From: Sodalinema lacuna_A
Lineage (GTDB): Bacteria; Cyanobacteriota; Cyanobacteriia; Cyanobacteriales; Geitlerinemataceae
Length of the DNA stretch: 64,000 bases
NCBI GenBank assembly: GCA_900149785.2
Contig: FSSI02000021.1
Coordinates: 1 to 64,000, forward strand
Direction of reading: 5' to 3'
The notes under the pieces were generated by a model, which was given only the letters and a program-made list of their open reading frames with translations, was not told where the DNA came from and did not search any database. Shown in pieces: positions 1 through 14,082 of this stretch (position 1 is the first letter of the stretch; the number at the start of each line of letters is the position of its first letter). The translations under genes and the position numbers were made by a program.

Positions 1-5
1 TATTA

Positions 6-124
6 ACCTGGCACTGAGCTATCTTCCCAGGGGGCAACCCCCCAAGTATTTTCGCCGCAGAAGCGTTTCACAGCCGAGTTCGGGAAGGGATCGGAGTGGG
101 GCCACTTCGCTAGAAGCACCAGGA
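6..124 (-). rRNA. rrf: 5S ribosomal RNA
   Basis: Read on the minus strand it begins TCCTGGTG and ends GCCAGGT, the complementary ends that close 5S rRNA, with about 119 nt between. It is the last gene of the minus-strand rRNA operon, about 60 bases after the 23S 3' end. The ends are judged from the terminal helix, so they may be off by a base or two. Confidence 0.93.
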
Positions 125-183
125 AAGAACAGAAACCTTGAAGACTGCACAGTCAACCTAATCAGGGAATAGAGACATCATTT

Positions 184-3070
<2,887 letters not shown>

Positions 3071-3241
3071 ATTTTTCTTGAGGTCTCGACTTCACCTGAC
3101 TTTTTTTAGGTTGACTATGCAGTTTTCAAGGTTCTGGCTGGGATGTCCCAGCAGTCTGAGTCTCTCTCAGGTGCTGAGGTATCCTTGCACTCTTGTTTGT
3201 GTTAGGAATGGTTGAATGATTGAGTTGGGGTGAGACCAGCA

Positions 3242-3314
3242 TGGAGGTAAGCGGACTCGAACCGCTGACATCCTGCTTGCAAAGCAGGCGCTCTACCAAC
3301 TGAGCTATACCCCC
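3242..3314 (-). tRNA. tRNA-Ala (TGC)
   Basis: A 73-nt cloverleaf on the minus strand: the acceptor stem opens GGGGGTA and closes TACCTCC with discriminator A, the anticodon loop is TTTGCAA (anticodon TGC), and the T loop is TTCGAGT. The CCA end is not encoded. It sits in the 16S-23S spacer next to tRNA-Ile, the common arrangement in cyanobacteria with long spacers. Confidence 0.96.
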
Positions 3315-3354
3315 ATTTTCTTAGTTTCTGCTCTCGCATCACTAAAGAGTTAGG

Positions 3355-3428
<74 letters not shown>

Positions 3429-3497
3429 ATTTCAAGGTTGGTCTCTTTTTCCTAACGCCCCAGATTTCTCTGAGTCTTTAGGATTCCTAACCTCTTA

Positions 3498-5226
<1,729 letters not shown>

Positions 5227-5295
5227 TTTAATTTTCGAGGTTCGGAATGCGTCGTTTGGGGGGCGTTGTTTGCCCGTCCTCCCGAGCGCTTAACT

Positions 5296-5324
5296 AATCT
5301 AACAAGACTATCTGGGGCTGTCAA
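5296..5324 (-). promoter_or_regulatory. rRNA operon promoter
   Basis: On the minus strand a perfect -35 TTGACA (5324-5319) is followed after 17 bases by TAGATT (5301-5296), a 4/6 match to the -10 consensus. Transcription would start near 5289 and give a leader of about 200 nt before 16S, which contains the upstream arm of the processing stem. Confidence 0.7.
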
Positions 5325-5329
5325 CCCTT

Positions 5330-5721
5330 TTTTCAAAGTTTTTGGGAAGTTTTTTTGTGCCTTGCTCCAGAATTCCCTCGGGGCAAGGCTTTTAGCCCGA
5401 AAACTTTTTTGGGATTTTTCCCCATTTCTACCCGTTGACCCCTGATCGGACGATCCAAGTTGCCGGTGAGGGGATTTTTGATGGTCAGCAGTTGACCCCC
5501 ACGAAGGAAGCAGGAGTCTCGCTCAAGATTTGAGGACTTATATATAGAGTTGGCCAATAGAGTTGGTAAGCCCGAGATCGCCAGTGCTGAGGCAGGTGAC
5601 TTGGGAGTCTCAGGAAGTCATCAAATCTTGGGAAAGGCGCTCAAGGGGCGATTGAGACCGGAAAAAACCCGTAGAATAGTCAGGATTTAGAATCCCGTCA
5701 TCATTTAGAGACGAACCAACC
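5330..5721. other. Intergenic region between rRNA promoter and carB
   Basis: About 390 bases separate the divergent rRNA promoter and carB. I see no convincing gene: a 74-codon frame on the minus strand has no ribosome site and no recognisable product. TAGAAT at 5672-5677 is a possible -10 element for carB, 45 bases before its start codon, but no well-spaced -35 accompanies it. Confidence 0.4.
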
Positions 5722-8700
5722 ATGCCTCGTCGCGAAGATATCCAGAAAATTCTTTTACTCGGTTCTGGTCCGATCGTAATCGGACAAGCCTGCGAATTCG
5801 ACTATTCCGGCACCCAAGCCCTAAAAGCCTTACGAGAAGAGGGCTACTTCACCATCCTGGTCAACTCCAACCCGGCCAGCATCATGACCGACCCAGAGAT
5901 GGCCGATCGCACCTACATCGAACCCCTCTCCCCCGACATCGTCGAACAGATCATCGCCAAAGAGCGGCCCGACGCCATCCTGCCGACCATGGGAGGACAA
6001 ACCGCCCTCAACCTAGCCGTGAGCTTGGCGGAGAATGGCGTGCTGGACAAATATGGCGTCGAACTCATTGGCGCCAAACTGCCCGCCATCCAGAAAGCCG
6101 AAGACCGCGACCTGTTCAAACAGGCCATGGACAAAATCGGCCTGCAAAGCTGCCCCTCAGGAATTGCCTCAACCCTAGACGAAGCGCGAGCTGTAGGAAT
6201 CGAAATCGGCTCCTACCCCCTCATTATCCGCCCAGCCTTTACCCTAGGGGGAACTGGGGGCGGCATTGCCTATAACCAAGAAGAATTTGAAGAAATGGCC
6301 CAGGGCGGTCTCGACGCCTCCCCCGTCAGTCAGATCCTCGTCGAAAAATCCCTCATCGGCTGGAAAGAATACGAACTGGAGGTGATGCGGGATTTAGCCG
6401 ACAACGTCGTCATTATCTGTTCAATTGAAAACATTGACCCCATGGGCGTTCACACCGGCGACTCCATTACAGTGGCCCCGGCTCAAACCCTGACCGATAA
6501 AGAATATCAACGGCTGCGGGATGCCTCCATTAAAATTATTCGTGAAATTGGCGTCGAAACCGGCGGATCAAACATCCAGTTCGCCGTCAACCCCGTCAAT
6601 GGCGAGGTCGTGGTAATTGAGATGAACCCTCGCGTCTCCCGTAGTTCCGCCTTAGCCAGTAAAGCCACCGGCTTCCCCATTGCTAAGTTTGCGGCGAAGT
6701 TGGCCGTGGGCTATACCCTAGATGAGATTCCCAACGACATCACCAAAAAAACCCCCGCCAGCTTTGAACCCACCATTGACTATGTGGTAACGAAAATTCC
6801 TCGCTTTGCCTTCGAGAAATTCCCCGGAACCCAGCCGATTCTGACGACACAGATGAAGTCCGTCGGAGAAGCCATGGCCATTGGGCGCACCTTTTGCGAG
6901 TCGTTCCAGAAAGCCTTTCGCTCCCTAGAGACAGGCCATTGGGGCTGGGGCTGTCAGTCAACGGGCAAGTTGCCGAGTTTGACCCAAGTGCGGGCCGGAT
7001 TGCGTCAACCCAACCCAGACCGGATGTTTACCGTGCATCAGGCCCTAACCCTGGGGATGTCCGTCGAGGAAGTGTATGAACTGACGGGGATTGACCTCTG
7101 GTTCCTGGATAAATTCGCCGAAATCCTGGCCACGGAGAAATGGTTGAAACGATCGCCCCTCTCGGACCTATCCGCCAGCCAAATGCGTGAGGTCAAACAA
7201 CATGGCTTTAGCGATCGCCAAATCGCCTTCGCCACCAAATCCACAGAAGACGAAGTGCGTAGCTACCGCAAACAACTCGGCGTGATTCCCGCTTACAAAA
7301 TGGTGGACACCTGTGCAGCGGAGTTTGAGTCAGAAACCCCCTATTACTACTCCACCTACGACGAGACGAACGAACATGTGACCAGCGATCGCCGCAAAGT
7401 CATGATTCTCGGCGGAGGACCGAACCGCATCGGTCAAGGGATTGAGTTTGACTACTGCTGCTGTCACGCCTCCTTTGCCCTGCGAGACCAAGGCTTTGAG
7501 ACGATTATGGTCAACTCCAACCCGGAAACCGTCTCGACGGACTATGACACGAGCGATCGCCTCTACTTCGAGCCGTTAACCAAAGAAGATGTCCTCAATA
7601 TCATCGAAGCGGAAAACCCTGAGGGCATTATCATCCAGTTTGGCGGACAAACTCCTCTCAAACTGGCGGTTCCTCTCTCGAAGGTCAATGCGCCCATCTG
7701 GGGAACCTCCCCCGACTCCATTGACGCATCAGAAGACCGAGAACGCTTCGAGGAAATCCTGCGAGAGTTGGACATCCTGCAACCGCCCAACGGCTTAGCC
7801 CGCAGCTATAAGGAATCCCTGAAGATTGCCCAACGTATCGGTTACCCGGTGGTGGTGCGTCCGTCCTATGTGCTGGGGGGACGGGCGATGGAGGTGGTCT
7901 ATTCCGACGAAGACCTCGAACGCTACATGACCTTTGCGGTACAAGTCGAACCCGATCACCCGATTCTGATTGATAAATTCCTAGAGAATGCGATCGAAGT
8001 CGATGTGGATGCGATCGCCGACAAAACCGGTGCCGTGGTCATTGGCGGCATCATGGAACATATCGAACAAGCGGGGATTCACTCGGGAGACTCGGCCTGT
8101 TCGATTCCCAGCCAAACCCTTTCCGTCGCCGCACTCAACACCATCCGCGATTGGACCGAGAAACTGGCCCAACGGCTCAATGTGGTGGGCTTAATGAACG
8201 TGCAATATGCGGTGCAGGGGGAACTGGTCTATATCATCGAAGCCAACCCCCGAGCCTCGCGAACGGTTCCCTTTGTCTCGAAATCCATTGGGGTTCCTCT
8301 GGCGAAATACGCTTCTCGGGTGATGGCGGGCGAAACCCTAGCCCAGTTGAACTTCACTCAGGAACTCATCCCCAACCATGTCTCGGTCAAAGAGGCGGTG
8401 TTACCGTTCCATAAGTTCCCTGGAACCGACACGATTCTCGGACCGGAGATGCGCTCAACGGGGGAAGTGATGGGCATCGACGACAGTTTTGGGAAAGCCT
8501 TTGCCAAAGCCGAACTGGCGGCGGGAGAACTCCTCCCCAGTCAGGGAACGGCCTTTATTTCGGTGATTGACCGGGATAAGGAGAACGTCATCCCCATTGT
8601 CCGGGAGCTTCAGGAATTAGGCTTTGATATCCTGGCTACGATGGGAACGGCGGCTGCTCTGAAAGCGGCTGGAATCGAGAAGGTGGGCTTAACCCTAAAG

Positions 8701-8943
8701 CTCTCAGAAGGTCGTCCCAATGTGCTGGATGCGGTGAAGAATAAGCAAATCCAGTTGATTGTGAACACGCCGTCTGGGGAGGATGCCCAAGCCGAGGGTC
8801 GTACGATTCGGCGCATGGCGTTGGCGTATAAAATCCCCATTGTCACCACCATTTCCGGGGCGCGGGCCACAGCAGCGGCAATTCGCACCTTGCAGGCTGG
8901 CTCCTACCAGGTGAAGGCGTTGCAAGACTATTTCAATCGTTAG
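5722..8943 (+). CDS. carB: Carbamoyl-phosphate synthase large chain
   Basis: Makes carbamoyl phosphate from bicarbonate, ATP and the ammonia delivered by the small subunit CarA, feeding arginine and pyrimidine synthesis in the cytoplasm. The 1073 residues match the usual length. The N-terminus has the ILLLGSGPIVIGQACEFDYS signature, and a second copy of the fold begins at MILGGGPNRIGQGIEFDY near residue 563, so both ATP-grasp halves are present. The last ~130 residues form the MGS-like allosteric domain (AFISVIDRDKENVIPIVREL onward). carA is not adjacent, as is common in cyanobacteria. The start follows directly from the conserved MPRREDIQKI. No strong Shine-Dalgarno is visible. The gene stands alone, followed by a GC-rich hairpin. 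Confidence 0.97.
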   Translation: MPRREDIQKILLLGSGPIVIGQACEFDYSGTQALKALREEGYFTILVNSNPASIMTDPEMADRTYIEPLSPDIVEQIIAKERPDAILPTMGGQTALNLAVSLAENGVLDKYGVELIGAKLPAIQKAEDRDLFKQAMDKIGLQSCPSGIASTLDEARAVGIEIGSYPLIIRPAFTLGGTGGGIAYNQEEFEEMAQGGLDASPVSQILVEKSLIGWKEYELEVMRDLADNVVIICSIENIDPMGVHTGDSITVAPAQTLTDKEYQRLRDASIKIIREIGVETGGSNIQFAVNPVNGEVVVIEMNPRVSRSSALASKATGFPIAKFAAKLAVGYTLDEIPNDITKKTPASFEPTIDYVVTKIPRFAFEKFPGTQPILTTQMKSVGEAMAIGRTFCESFQKAFRSLETGHWGWGCQSTGKLPSLTQVRAGLRQPNPDRMFTVHQALTLGMSVEEVYELTGIDLWFLDKFAEILATEKWLKRSPLSDLSASQMREVKQHGFSDRQIAFATKSTEDEVRSYRKQLGVIPAYKMVDTCAAEFESETPYYYSTYDETNEHVTSDRRKVMILGGGPNRIGQGIEFDYCCCHASFALRDQGFETIMVNSNPETVSTDYDTSDRLYFEPLTKEDVLNIIEAENPEGIIIQFGGQTPLKLAVPLSKVNAPIWGTSPDSIDASEDRERFEEILRELDILQPPNGLARSYKESLKIAQRIGYPVVVRPSYVLGGRAMEVVYSDEDLERYMTFAVQVEPDHPILIDKFLENAIEVDVDAIADKTGAVVIGGIMEHIEQAGIHSGDSACSIPSQTLSVAALNTIRDWTEKLAQRLNVVGLMNVQYAVQGELVYIIEANPRASRTVPFVSKSIGVPLAKYASRVMAGETLAQLNFTQELIPNHVSVKEAVLPFHKFPGTDTILGPEMRSTGEVMGIDDSFGKAFAKAELAAGELLPSQGTAFISVIDRDKENVIPIVRELQELGFDILATMGTAAALKAAGIEKVGLTLKLSEGRPNVLDAVKNKQIQLIVNTPSGEDAQAEGRTIRRMALAYKIPIVTTISGARATAAAIRTLQAGSYQVKALQDYFNR

Positions 8944-8956
8944 GGGGAGGGGGTCA

Positions 8957-8978
8957 GAGCCGGGGCGATCCCCGGCTC
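8957..8978 (+). terminator. GC-rich hairpin after carB
   Basis: A perfect 9-bp stem, gagccgggg (8957-8965) and ccccggctc (8970-8978), closes a CGAT loop 14 bases after the carB stop. No T-run follows, so it is either a weak terminator or a transcript-end stabiliser. A second, imperfect hairpin (cgttgagc ... gctcagcaacg, 8979-9002) follows at once. Confidence 0.45.
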
Positions 8979-9134
8979 CGTTGAGCCTTCTGCTCAGCAA
9001 CGGCTCATGGGTCAAGCCTTAAGCGACCCCAGGAGTCACCCCAAATTGAAAATGTTATAGTTCAGGGAAGTTTGAGCCAAGACCTTAAGGCTTGACTCTC
9101 AGTTGACGCCAACCAAGGAGATCGAGACTCAACC

Positions 9135-10751
9135 ATGCGTGTTTTACTGATTTATCCCCGATTTCCCAAAAGTTTCTGGTCCTTTGAAAAAACCCTGGAA
9201 CTGATTGGACGCAAAGCCATGCTTCCTCCCTTGGGACTGGCGACGGTAGCTGCGATTCTACCCCAAACCTGGGAGTATCAACTGGTTGACCGTAACGTGC
9301 GAGACGTCACCGAAGCCGAATGGGACTGGGCAGATGTAGTGCTGATGTCAGCCATGATTGTCCAGAAAGAGGATCTGTTGAGCCTTGTCACCGAAGCCAA
9401 ACGCCGGGGGAAACTCGTTGCTGTTGGTGGCCCTTATCCGACAGCACTTCCTCAAGACCTCGAAGCCGTTGACACCGACTATCTAATTCTCGATGAGGGA
9501 GAGATTACGCTGCCGATGTTTGTTGAGGCGATCGCACGGGGTGAGACAGCCGGCGTTTTCCGCTCCAACGGGGAAAAGCCAGCCGTAACCGATACGCCAA
9601 TTCCCCGGTTTGATTTACTCGACTTTGACGCCTACTCGGAGATGTCAGTGCAATTCTCCCGAGGCTGTCCTTTTCAATGTGAGTTTTGCGACATCATCGT
9701 TCTCTATGGCCGCAAACCCCGCACCAAGTCCCCCGAACAGTTCTTAGCCGAACTCGATCGCCTCCATGAACTGGGCTGGAATCGCAGTATCTTCCTGGTG
9801 GACGACAACTTCATTGGCAACAAACGCAATGTGAAGCGACTGCTGCAAGCCTTGCAACCCTGGATGGTGGACCATAACTATCCCTTCTCCTTCGCCACCG
9901 AGGCCTCGGTCGATTTGGCACAAGACCAAGAATTGATGGATCTGATGGTGGCCTGTAACTTTGGCTCGGTCTTCTTGGGGATAGAAACCCCCGACGCTGA
10001 TAGCCTAGCGGTGACGAAAAAGTTTCAGAACACCCGTGATCCCCTCAGTGACGCGGTTATCAACATCTCCAAGTCGGGATTACGGGTCATGGCGGGCTTT
10101 ATTATCGGCTTTGATGGCGAAAAATCCGGTGCTGGCGATCGCATCGTCGAGTTTGTGGAAAAAACCGCCATCCCCACAGCGGTCTTCAGTATGTTGCAGG
10201 CGCTCCCGGATACAGCCTTATCCCACCGCCTAGAGAAAGAAGGACGCTTACGGACTACCAACGGCAACATTAACCAAACCACGTTAATGAACTTTGTCCC
10301 GACTCGTCCCCTAGAGGAAATTGCTCGGGAATATATCGACGCCTTCTGGCGACTCTATGATCCCCTCGTCTTCTTGAATCGCACCTATCGTCATTTTCGC
10401 TTCCTGGGCGAAGCCACCTATCCCCATAAAGGGAAAGCCACACGTAAAAACACCTCCTGGGTGGTGATTCGGGCCTTGTTAACCCTCTGCTGGCGACAGG
10501 GGCTGGTGCGGAAGACTCGGTTTGCCTTCTGGCGCAATCTCTGGCTGATGTATCGCCATAACCCTGGGGGAATTAGCAGTTATCTCTCGGTTTGCGCTCA
10601 AGCGGAGCATTTCCTGGAATATCGGCAAATTGTCAAAGATGAGATTGAGGCCCAGTTGGCAGAGTATCTCGCACAAGAGGAACGCAAGGCAACGAAGGCC
10701 GCTTCAGAATCGGCACCATCAGAGGTCGCATCGGAGGTCGCTGTTTCATAA
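9135..10751 (+). CDS. B12-binding domain radical SAM protein (HpnP-like family)
   Basis: A 538-aa enzyme with an N-terminal cobalamin-binding domain (residues ~1-140; a Rossmann-like start RVLLIYPRFP and VGGPYPTALP) and a radical SAM domain whose cluster motif CPFQCEFC lies near residues 179-186. A C-terminal extension follows. This architecture is shared by the HpnJ/HpnP hopanoid enzymes, and the opening with SFWSFEKTLELIGRKAMLPP resembles the HpnP subgroup, but cyanobacteria carry several paralogues with other or unknown substrates and no hopanoid genes are nearby. The C-terminus is Ala/Glu/Ser-rich and probably disordered. An AAGGAG stretch lies at 9115-9120, rather far from the start codon. 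The family is certain; the substrate is not. Confidence 0.85.
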   Translation: MRVLLIYPRFPKSFWSFEKTLELIGRKAMLPPLGLATVAAILPQTWEYQLVDRNVRDVTEAEWDWADVVLMSAMIVQKEDLLSLVTEAKRRGKLVAVGGPYPTALPQDLEAVDTDYLILDEGEITLPMFVEAIARGETAGVFRSNGEKPAVTDTPIPRFDLLDFDAYSEMSVQFSRGCPFQCEFCDIIVLYGRKPRTKSPEQFLAELDRLHELGWNRSIFLVDDNFIGNKRNVKRLLQALQPWMVDHNYPFSFATEASVDLAQDQELMDLMVACNFGSVFLGIETPDADSLAVTKKFQNTRDPLSDAVINISKSGLRVMAGFIIGFDGEKSGAGDRIVEFVEKTAIPTAVFSMLQALPDTALSHRLEKEGRLRTTNGNINQTTLMNFVPTRPLEEIAREYIDAFWRLYDPLVFLNRTYRHFRFLGEATYPHKGKATRKNTSWVVIRALLTLCWRQGLVRKTRFAFWRNLWLMYRHNPGGISSYLSVCAQAEHFLEYRQIVKDEIEAQLAEYLAQEERKATKAASESAPSEVASEVAVS

Positions 10752-10832
10752 CGGCAAAAATCCTGACAGAAGAGGGTTCGGGCGTAGAAATTCCTCTATG
10801 ATTTGTAGCGAAGGAATTGCGAGACCCGCTCT

Positions 10833-11228
10833 ATGGCTTTTGAATACCCCGACGATCTCAGATATCTCGACTCTCACGAGTATGTACGCCTCGATGGTGA
10901 AATTGCCACCATCGGGGTGAGTGCTTTTGCCTTGGATGAATTGGGCGATATTGTCTTTCTCGAACTGCCCGAAGTCGGCGATACCCTGGCTAAAGGTGAA
11001 ACCTTTGCTTCCATTGAGTCGGTGAAAGCTGCCGAAGATCTCTATGCACCGGTTTCTGGAACAGTCATCGATCGCAATGAAGATGCTGTCGACTCGCCAG
11101 AAGCATTGGCCGCTGATCCGTATGGGGAAGGTTGGCTGATCAAGGTTCGCCTGGATAATCCTGAGGATGAACTCGACGATACTCTCACGGCTCAAGAATA
11201 TCGTGCTCAAGTTGAAGGTGAGGAGTGA
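10833..11228 (+). CDS. gcvH: Glycine cleavage system H protein
   Basis: The lipoyl carrier that shuttles the aminomethyl group between P, T and L proteins of the glycine cleavage complex, which handles photorespiratory glycine in cyanobacteria. The 131 residues match the family length. Lys65 in SIESVKAAEDL is the lipoylated lysine, followed by the typical APVSGTVIDRN strand and DPYGEGWLIKV. The other complex genes are not adjacent. The gene is 81 bases after the radical SAM gene on the same strand and may be co-transcribed. Confidence 0.96.
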   Translation: MAFEYPDDLRYLDSHEYVRLDGEIATIGVSAFALDELGDIVFLELPEVGDTLAKGETFASIESVKAAEDLYAPVSGTVIDRNEDAVDSPEALAADPYGEGWLIKVRLDNPEDELDDTLTAQEYRAQVEGEE

Positions 11229-11375
11229 CGTAACTATTAGACAATTGAATATAGGCAACACAAATAGCTAGAAAACCTTAAATGCGGCAAAATCCGACCC
11301 TAAAATGTCCTTGTTAATCTGACTTCTGTTTCCAAATGTGGCATTTGAATCAGGGATTGATTTTTAGCTGCATTA

Positions 11376-11398
11376 AAGTATGACAACGTGTCATACTT
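11376..11398. promoter_or_regulatory. Palindromic operator candidate upstream of copA
   Basis: AAGTATGACA and TGTCATACTT are perfect 10-base arms around a 3-base centre (ACG). ATGACA at 11380-11385 could serve as a -35 with a poor -10 (ATAGAG) 17 bases later, which would put the operator over the core promoter. The inner GACA...TGTC resembles the TACAnnTGTA copper box of CopY-type repressors except for a one-base longer centre. The palindrome is certain; regulator and function are inferred. Confidence 0.5.
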
Positions 11399-11454
11399 GA
11401 GGATAGAGTCCACAGAACACCCTTAAACAAGCATTGTTATGAGTTCTCGAGTGC

Positions 11455-11610
11455 GCGATCGCAGAGCAAGTGGGAACCACAATCGCATCCTGTGCAGGAA
11501 CCGCGATCGCCTTGGTGAGAGTGAACCCGTCAACTGTCACACGCAGTTAACGAACAAAACTACTCTTTTATTACCACGTGCGATCGCCAAGCGTCGGGAA
11601 CCGCGATCGC
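11455..11610. repeat. HIP1 cluster
   Basis: Four perfect GCGATCGC octamers (11455-11462, 11503-11510, 11580-11587, 11603-11610) lie in 156 non-coding bases before copA. HIP1 is the highly iterated palindrome of many cyanobacterial genomes and occurs across this window, but this density outside genes is notable. Confidence 0.85.
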
Positions 11611-11642
11611 ACTCAATCTGATCAGCAGCCAAACTCACCATT

Positions 11643-13889
11643 ATGGAAACCATCAACCTGAAACTCCAAGGGATGAGTTGTGCATCCTGTGCGAACACCA
11701 TTGAGAAATCCTTATCCCGAGTTTCCGGGGTAACCACTTGCAACGTCAATTTTGCCCTCTCTCAAGCCACCGTTGAGTACCAAAGCCAACACACCGACGT
11801 TGAGCGTCTGATTGCGGCTGTCGTCGATGCTGGGTATCAGGCCCAACCCGTCACATCTCCCCTAGAAGAGAGTGACGAAGAACAAGCCGCTAACCAAGCC
11901 GAACAACGGGAACTCACCCAAAAAGTCATCGTTGGTGGTGTTGTCAGTGCCATTATCGTGATTGGGGCTATTCCGGCGATGACCGGGTTAGACATTCCCG
12001 GTTTCCCCATGTGGCTACATCACCCCATCCTGCAACTGGTGTTGAGTTTGCCCGTTTTTGTTTGGTGTGGCAGCAAAGTCTTCATCAGTGCCTGGAAAGC
12101 CTTAACCCGCCATACAGCGGATATGAACACCCTAGTCAGCGTGGGAACCATTGCGGCCTACGCCTACTCCCTCTGGACCACCTTCTTTCCCCAATTTTTC
12201 GAGGCCCAGGGACTCCCCATCGACTACTACTACGAAATTGCCGTCGTTATTATCACCCTGATCCTCTTAGGCAGATTGCTAGAGAACCGGGCCAAAAAAC
12301 AAACCTCTGAGGCCATTCGTAAATTAATGGGATTGCAGGCCAAGACGGCCCGTGTCATCCGAGATGGCCAGGAACAGGATATTCCCGTAGAAGCCGTTGA
12401 AATTGGCGATGTGGTGGTTGTCCGTCCCGGCGAGAAGATTCCGGTTGACGGAGAAATCCTAGAGGGACAATCGACTATTGATGAGTCGATGGTGACGGGA
12501 GAGTCGATTCCGGTTCAGAAAGCATCTGGCGATGAGGTGATTGGGGCCACAATCAACAAAACCGGGAGTTTTCGTTTCCGGGCCGCCCGAGTTGGCAAAG
12601 ATACCGTGTTGGCCCAAATTGTGCGTTTAGTGCAAGAGGCCCAGGGAAGCAAAGCCCCAATTCAGAAAATCGCCGATCGCATCACCGGTTGGTTTGTCCC
12701 CGTCGTGATTGCGATCGCCATTCTGACCTTCATTCTCTGGTTCAACTTCACCGGCAATCTCACCCTGGCCACCGTTACCACCGTTAGCGTTTTAATTATC
12801 GCCTGTCCCTGTGCCTTGGGCCTGGCCACCCCCACCTCAATCATGGTCGGAACCGGACTGGGGGCTGAACATGGTGTTCTCATCAAAGGGGCCGATAGTT
12901 TAGAAATCGCCCATAAGATTCAAGCCATTGTCCTCGATAAAACCGGAACCTTGACTCAAGGACAACCCACCGTAACCGATTATGTCACCGTTGGAGGAAC
13001 CGAACGAGAACTCGACTGGTTACGACTGGCGGCGGCGGTGGAACGTCAATCAGAACATCCCCTAGCCGAAGCCGTGGTGAACTATGCCGAGGCCCAAGGC
13101 ATCGAACAGCCACTTCCCTCAGTTACTGACTTTCAGGCCCAGGAAGGAATGGGAGTCGAAGGAACCGTCGAAGGGCAACGAGTGCAAATTGGGACAACTC
13201 GTTGGATGGCTGAGTTAGGCTTAGACACTCAGGCGTTAGACGATCGCCGTCAACAATGGCAACACCAGGCCAAAACCACCGCCTGGTTAGCCATTGATGG
13301 GAACATCGAGGGCTTATTTGGGATTGCCGATGCCCTCAAACCCTCATCAATGGAGGCGGTGAAACAGCTTCATCGTCGGGGTTTAGAAGTAGTGATGCTG
13401 ACAGGAGATAACCAGCAAACCGCCGAGGCGATCGCCCAAGACGTTGGAATTGACCGTATTTTTGCCGAAGTACGTCCCGATCAGAAGTGCGATCGCGTCA
13501 AAGAGTTGCAATTAGAAGGCAAAATTGTTGCCATGGTCGGCGATGGCATCAATGACGCTCCGGCACTGGCTCAAGCCAATGTGGGCATGGCCATTGGAAC
13601 CGGAACCGATGTGGCGATTTCTGCCAGTGACATTACCCTCATTTCCGGCGATTTACGGGGAATTGTCCTGGCGATCGACCTAAGCCGGGCCACGATGAAC
13701 AATATCCGTCAAAATCTCTTTTTTGCCTTTGCCTATAACAGTCTCGGGATTCCCCTAGCAGCCGGGATTCTCTATCCTCTCGTGGGTTGGCTGCTCAATC
13801 CTGTTTTCGCCGGTGCAGCAATGGCCTTGAGTTCGGTTTCTGTTGTGACCAATGCCTTGAGACTGCGTAAGACGAAACTGGTGGGATAG
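11643..13889 (+). CDS. copA: Copper-exporting P1B-type ATPase
   Basis: Pumps Cu(I) across a membrane using ATP. The 748-aa protein has one N-terminal heavy-metal-associated domain with CASC at residues 14-17, the transmembrane CPC motif (residues 388-390, IACPCALG), the phosphorylated Asp432 in DKTGTLT, the SEHPLAEA His-Pro signature and the hinge GDGINDAP. All catalytic elements are intact. Cyanobacteria have two such pumps, plasma-membrane CtaA and thylakoid PacS; the sequence alone does not say which this is, and the neighbouring copper genes fit export or detoxification. It heads a plus-strand run of copper-related genes. The stop codon runs straight into a heptamer repeat array. Confidence 0.93.
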   Translation: METINLKLQGMSCASCANTIEKSLSRVSGVTTCNVNFALSQATVEYQSQHTDVERLIAAVVDAGYQAQPVTSPLEESDEEQAANQAEQRELTQKVIVGGVVSAIIVIGAIPAMTGLDIPGFPMWLHHPILQLVLSLPVFVWCGSKVFISAWKALTRHTADMNTLVSVGTIAAYAYSLWTTFFPQFFEAQGLPIDYYYEIAVVIITLILLGRLLENRAKKQTSEAIRKLMGLQAKTARVIRDGQEQDIPVEAVEIGDVVVVRPGEKIPVDGEILEGQSTIDESMVTGESIPVQKASGDEVIGATINKTGSFRFRAARVGKDTVLAQIVRLVQEAQGSKAPIQKIADRITGWFVPVVIAIAILTFILWFNFTGNLTLATVTTVSVLIIACPCALGLATPTSIMVGTGLGAEHGVLIKGADSLEIAHKIQAIVLDKTGTLTQGQPTVTDYVTVGGTERELDWLRLAAAVERQSEHPLAEAVVNYAEAQGIEQPLPSVTDFQAQEGMGVEGTVEGQRVQIGTTRWMAELGLDTQALDDRRQQWQHQAKTTAWLAIDGNIEGLFGIADALKPSSMEAVKQLHRRGLEVVMLTGDNQQTAEAIAQDVGIDRIFAEVRPDQKCDRVKELQLEGKIVAMVGDGINDAPALAQANVGMAIGTGTDVAISASDITLISGDLRGIVLAIDLSRATMNNIRQNLFFAFAYNSLGIPLAAGILYPLVGWLLNPVFAGAAMALSSVSVVTNALRLRKTKLVG

Positions 13890-13930
13890 GGAACAGGGAA
13901 CAGGGAACAGGGAACAGGGAACAGGGAACA
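13889..13930. repeat. Heptamer repeat GGGAACA x6
   Basis: Six exact GGGAACA units (reverse complement TGTTCCC) start with the last base of the copA stop codon. The same heptamer appears at 27469-27496, 37589-37700 and 59382-59416, so it is a dispersed short tandem repeat family of this genome. Confidence 0.95.
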
Positions 13931-14082
13931 GAAGGCAATAGGCAATAGGTTATGACCTGCTTCCCTTTCTCCGTGTCCTCGGACAACCACAAGGGATTGC
14001 CCCTACGTGGTTCTCCCTCTTCCCTTCCTCCCCTACTGCCTACTGCCTGTTCTTGCCCCTGTTGTTTATTTGGACTACTTTG

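Larger units (their letters stand above)
11229..11642. other. gcvH-copA intergenic region
   Basis: About 410 bases without a convincing gene. It holds a 23-bp inverted repeat (11376-11398), described separately, and four perfect HIP1 octamers between 11455 and 11610. A 60-codon frame at 11439-11621 is made largely of the HIP1 copies and has no recognisable product. Confidence 0.6.

Noticed and set aside
11439..11621. A 60-codon frame before copA
   Set aside because: It is made largely of HIP1 octamers, lacks a ribosome site and has no recognisable features.
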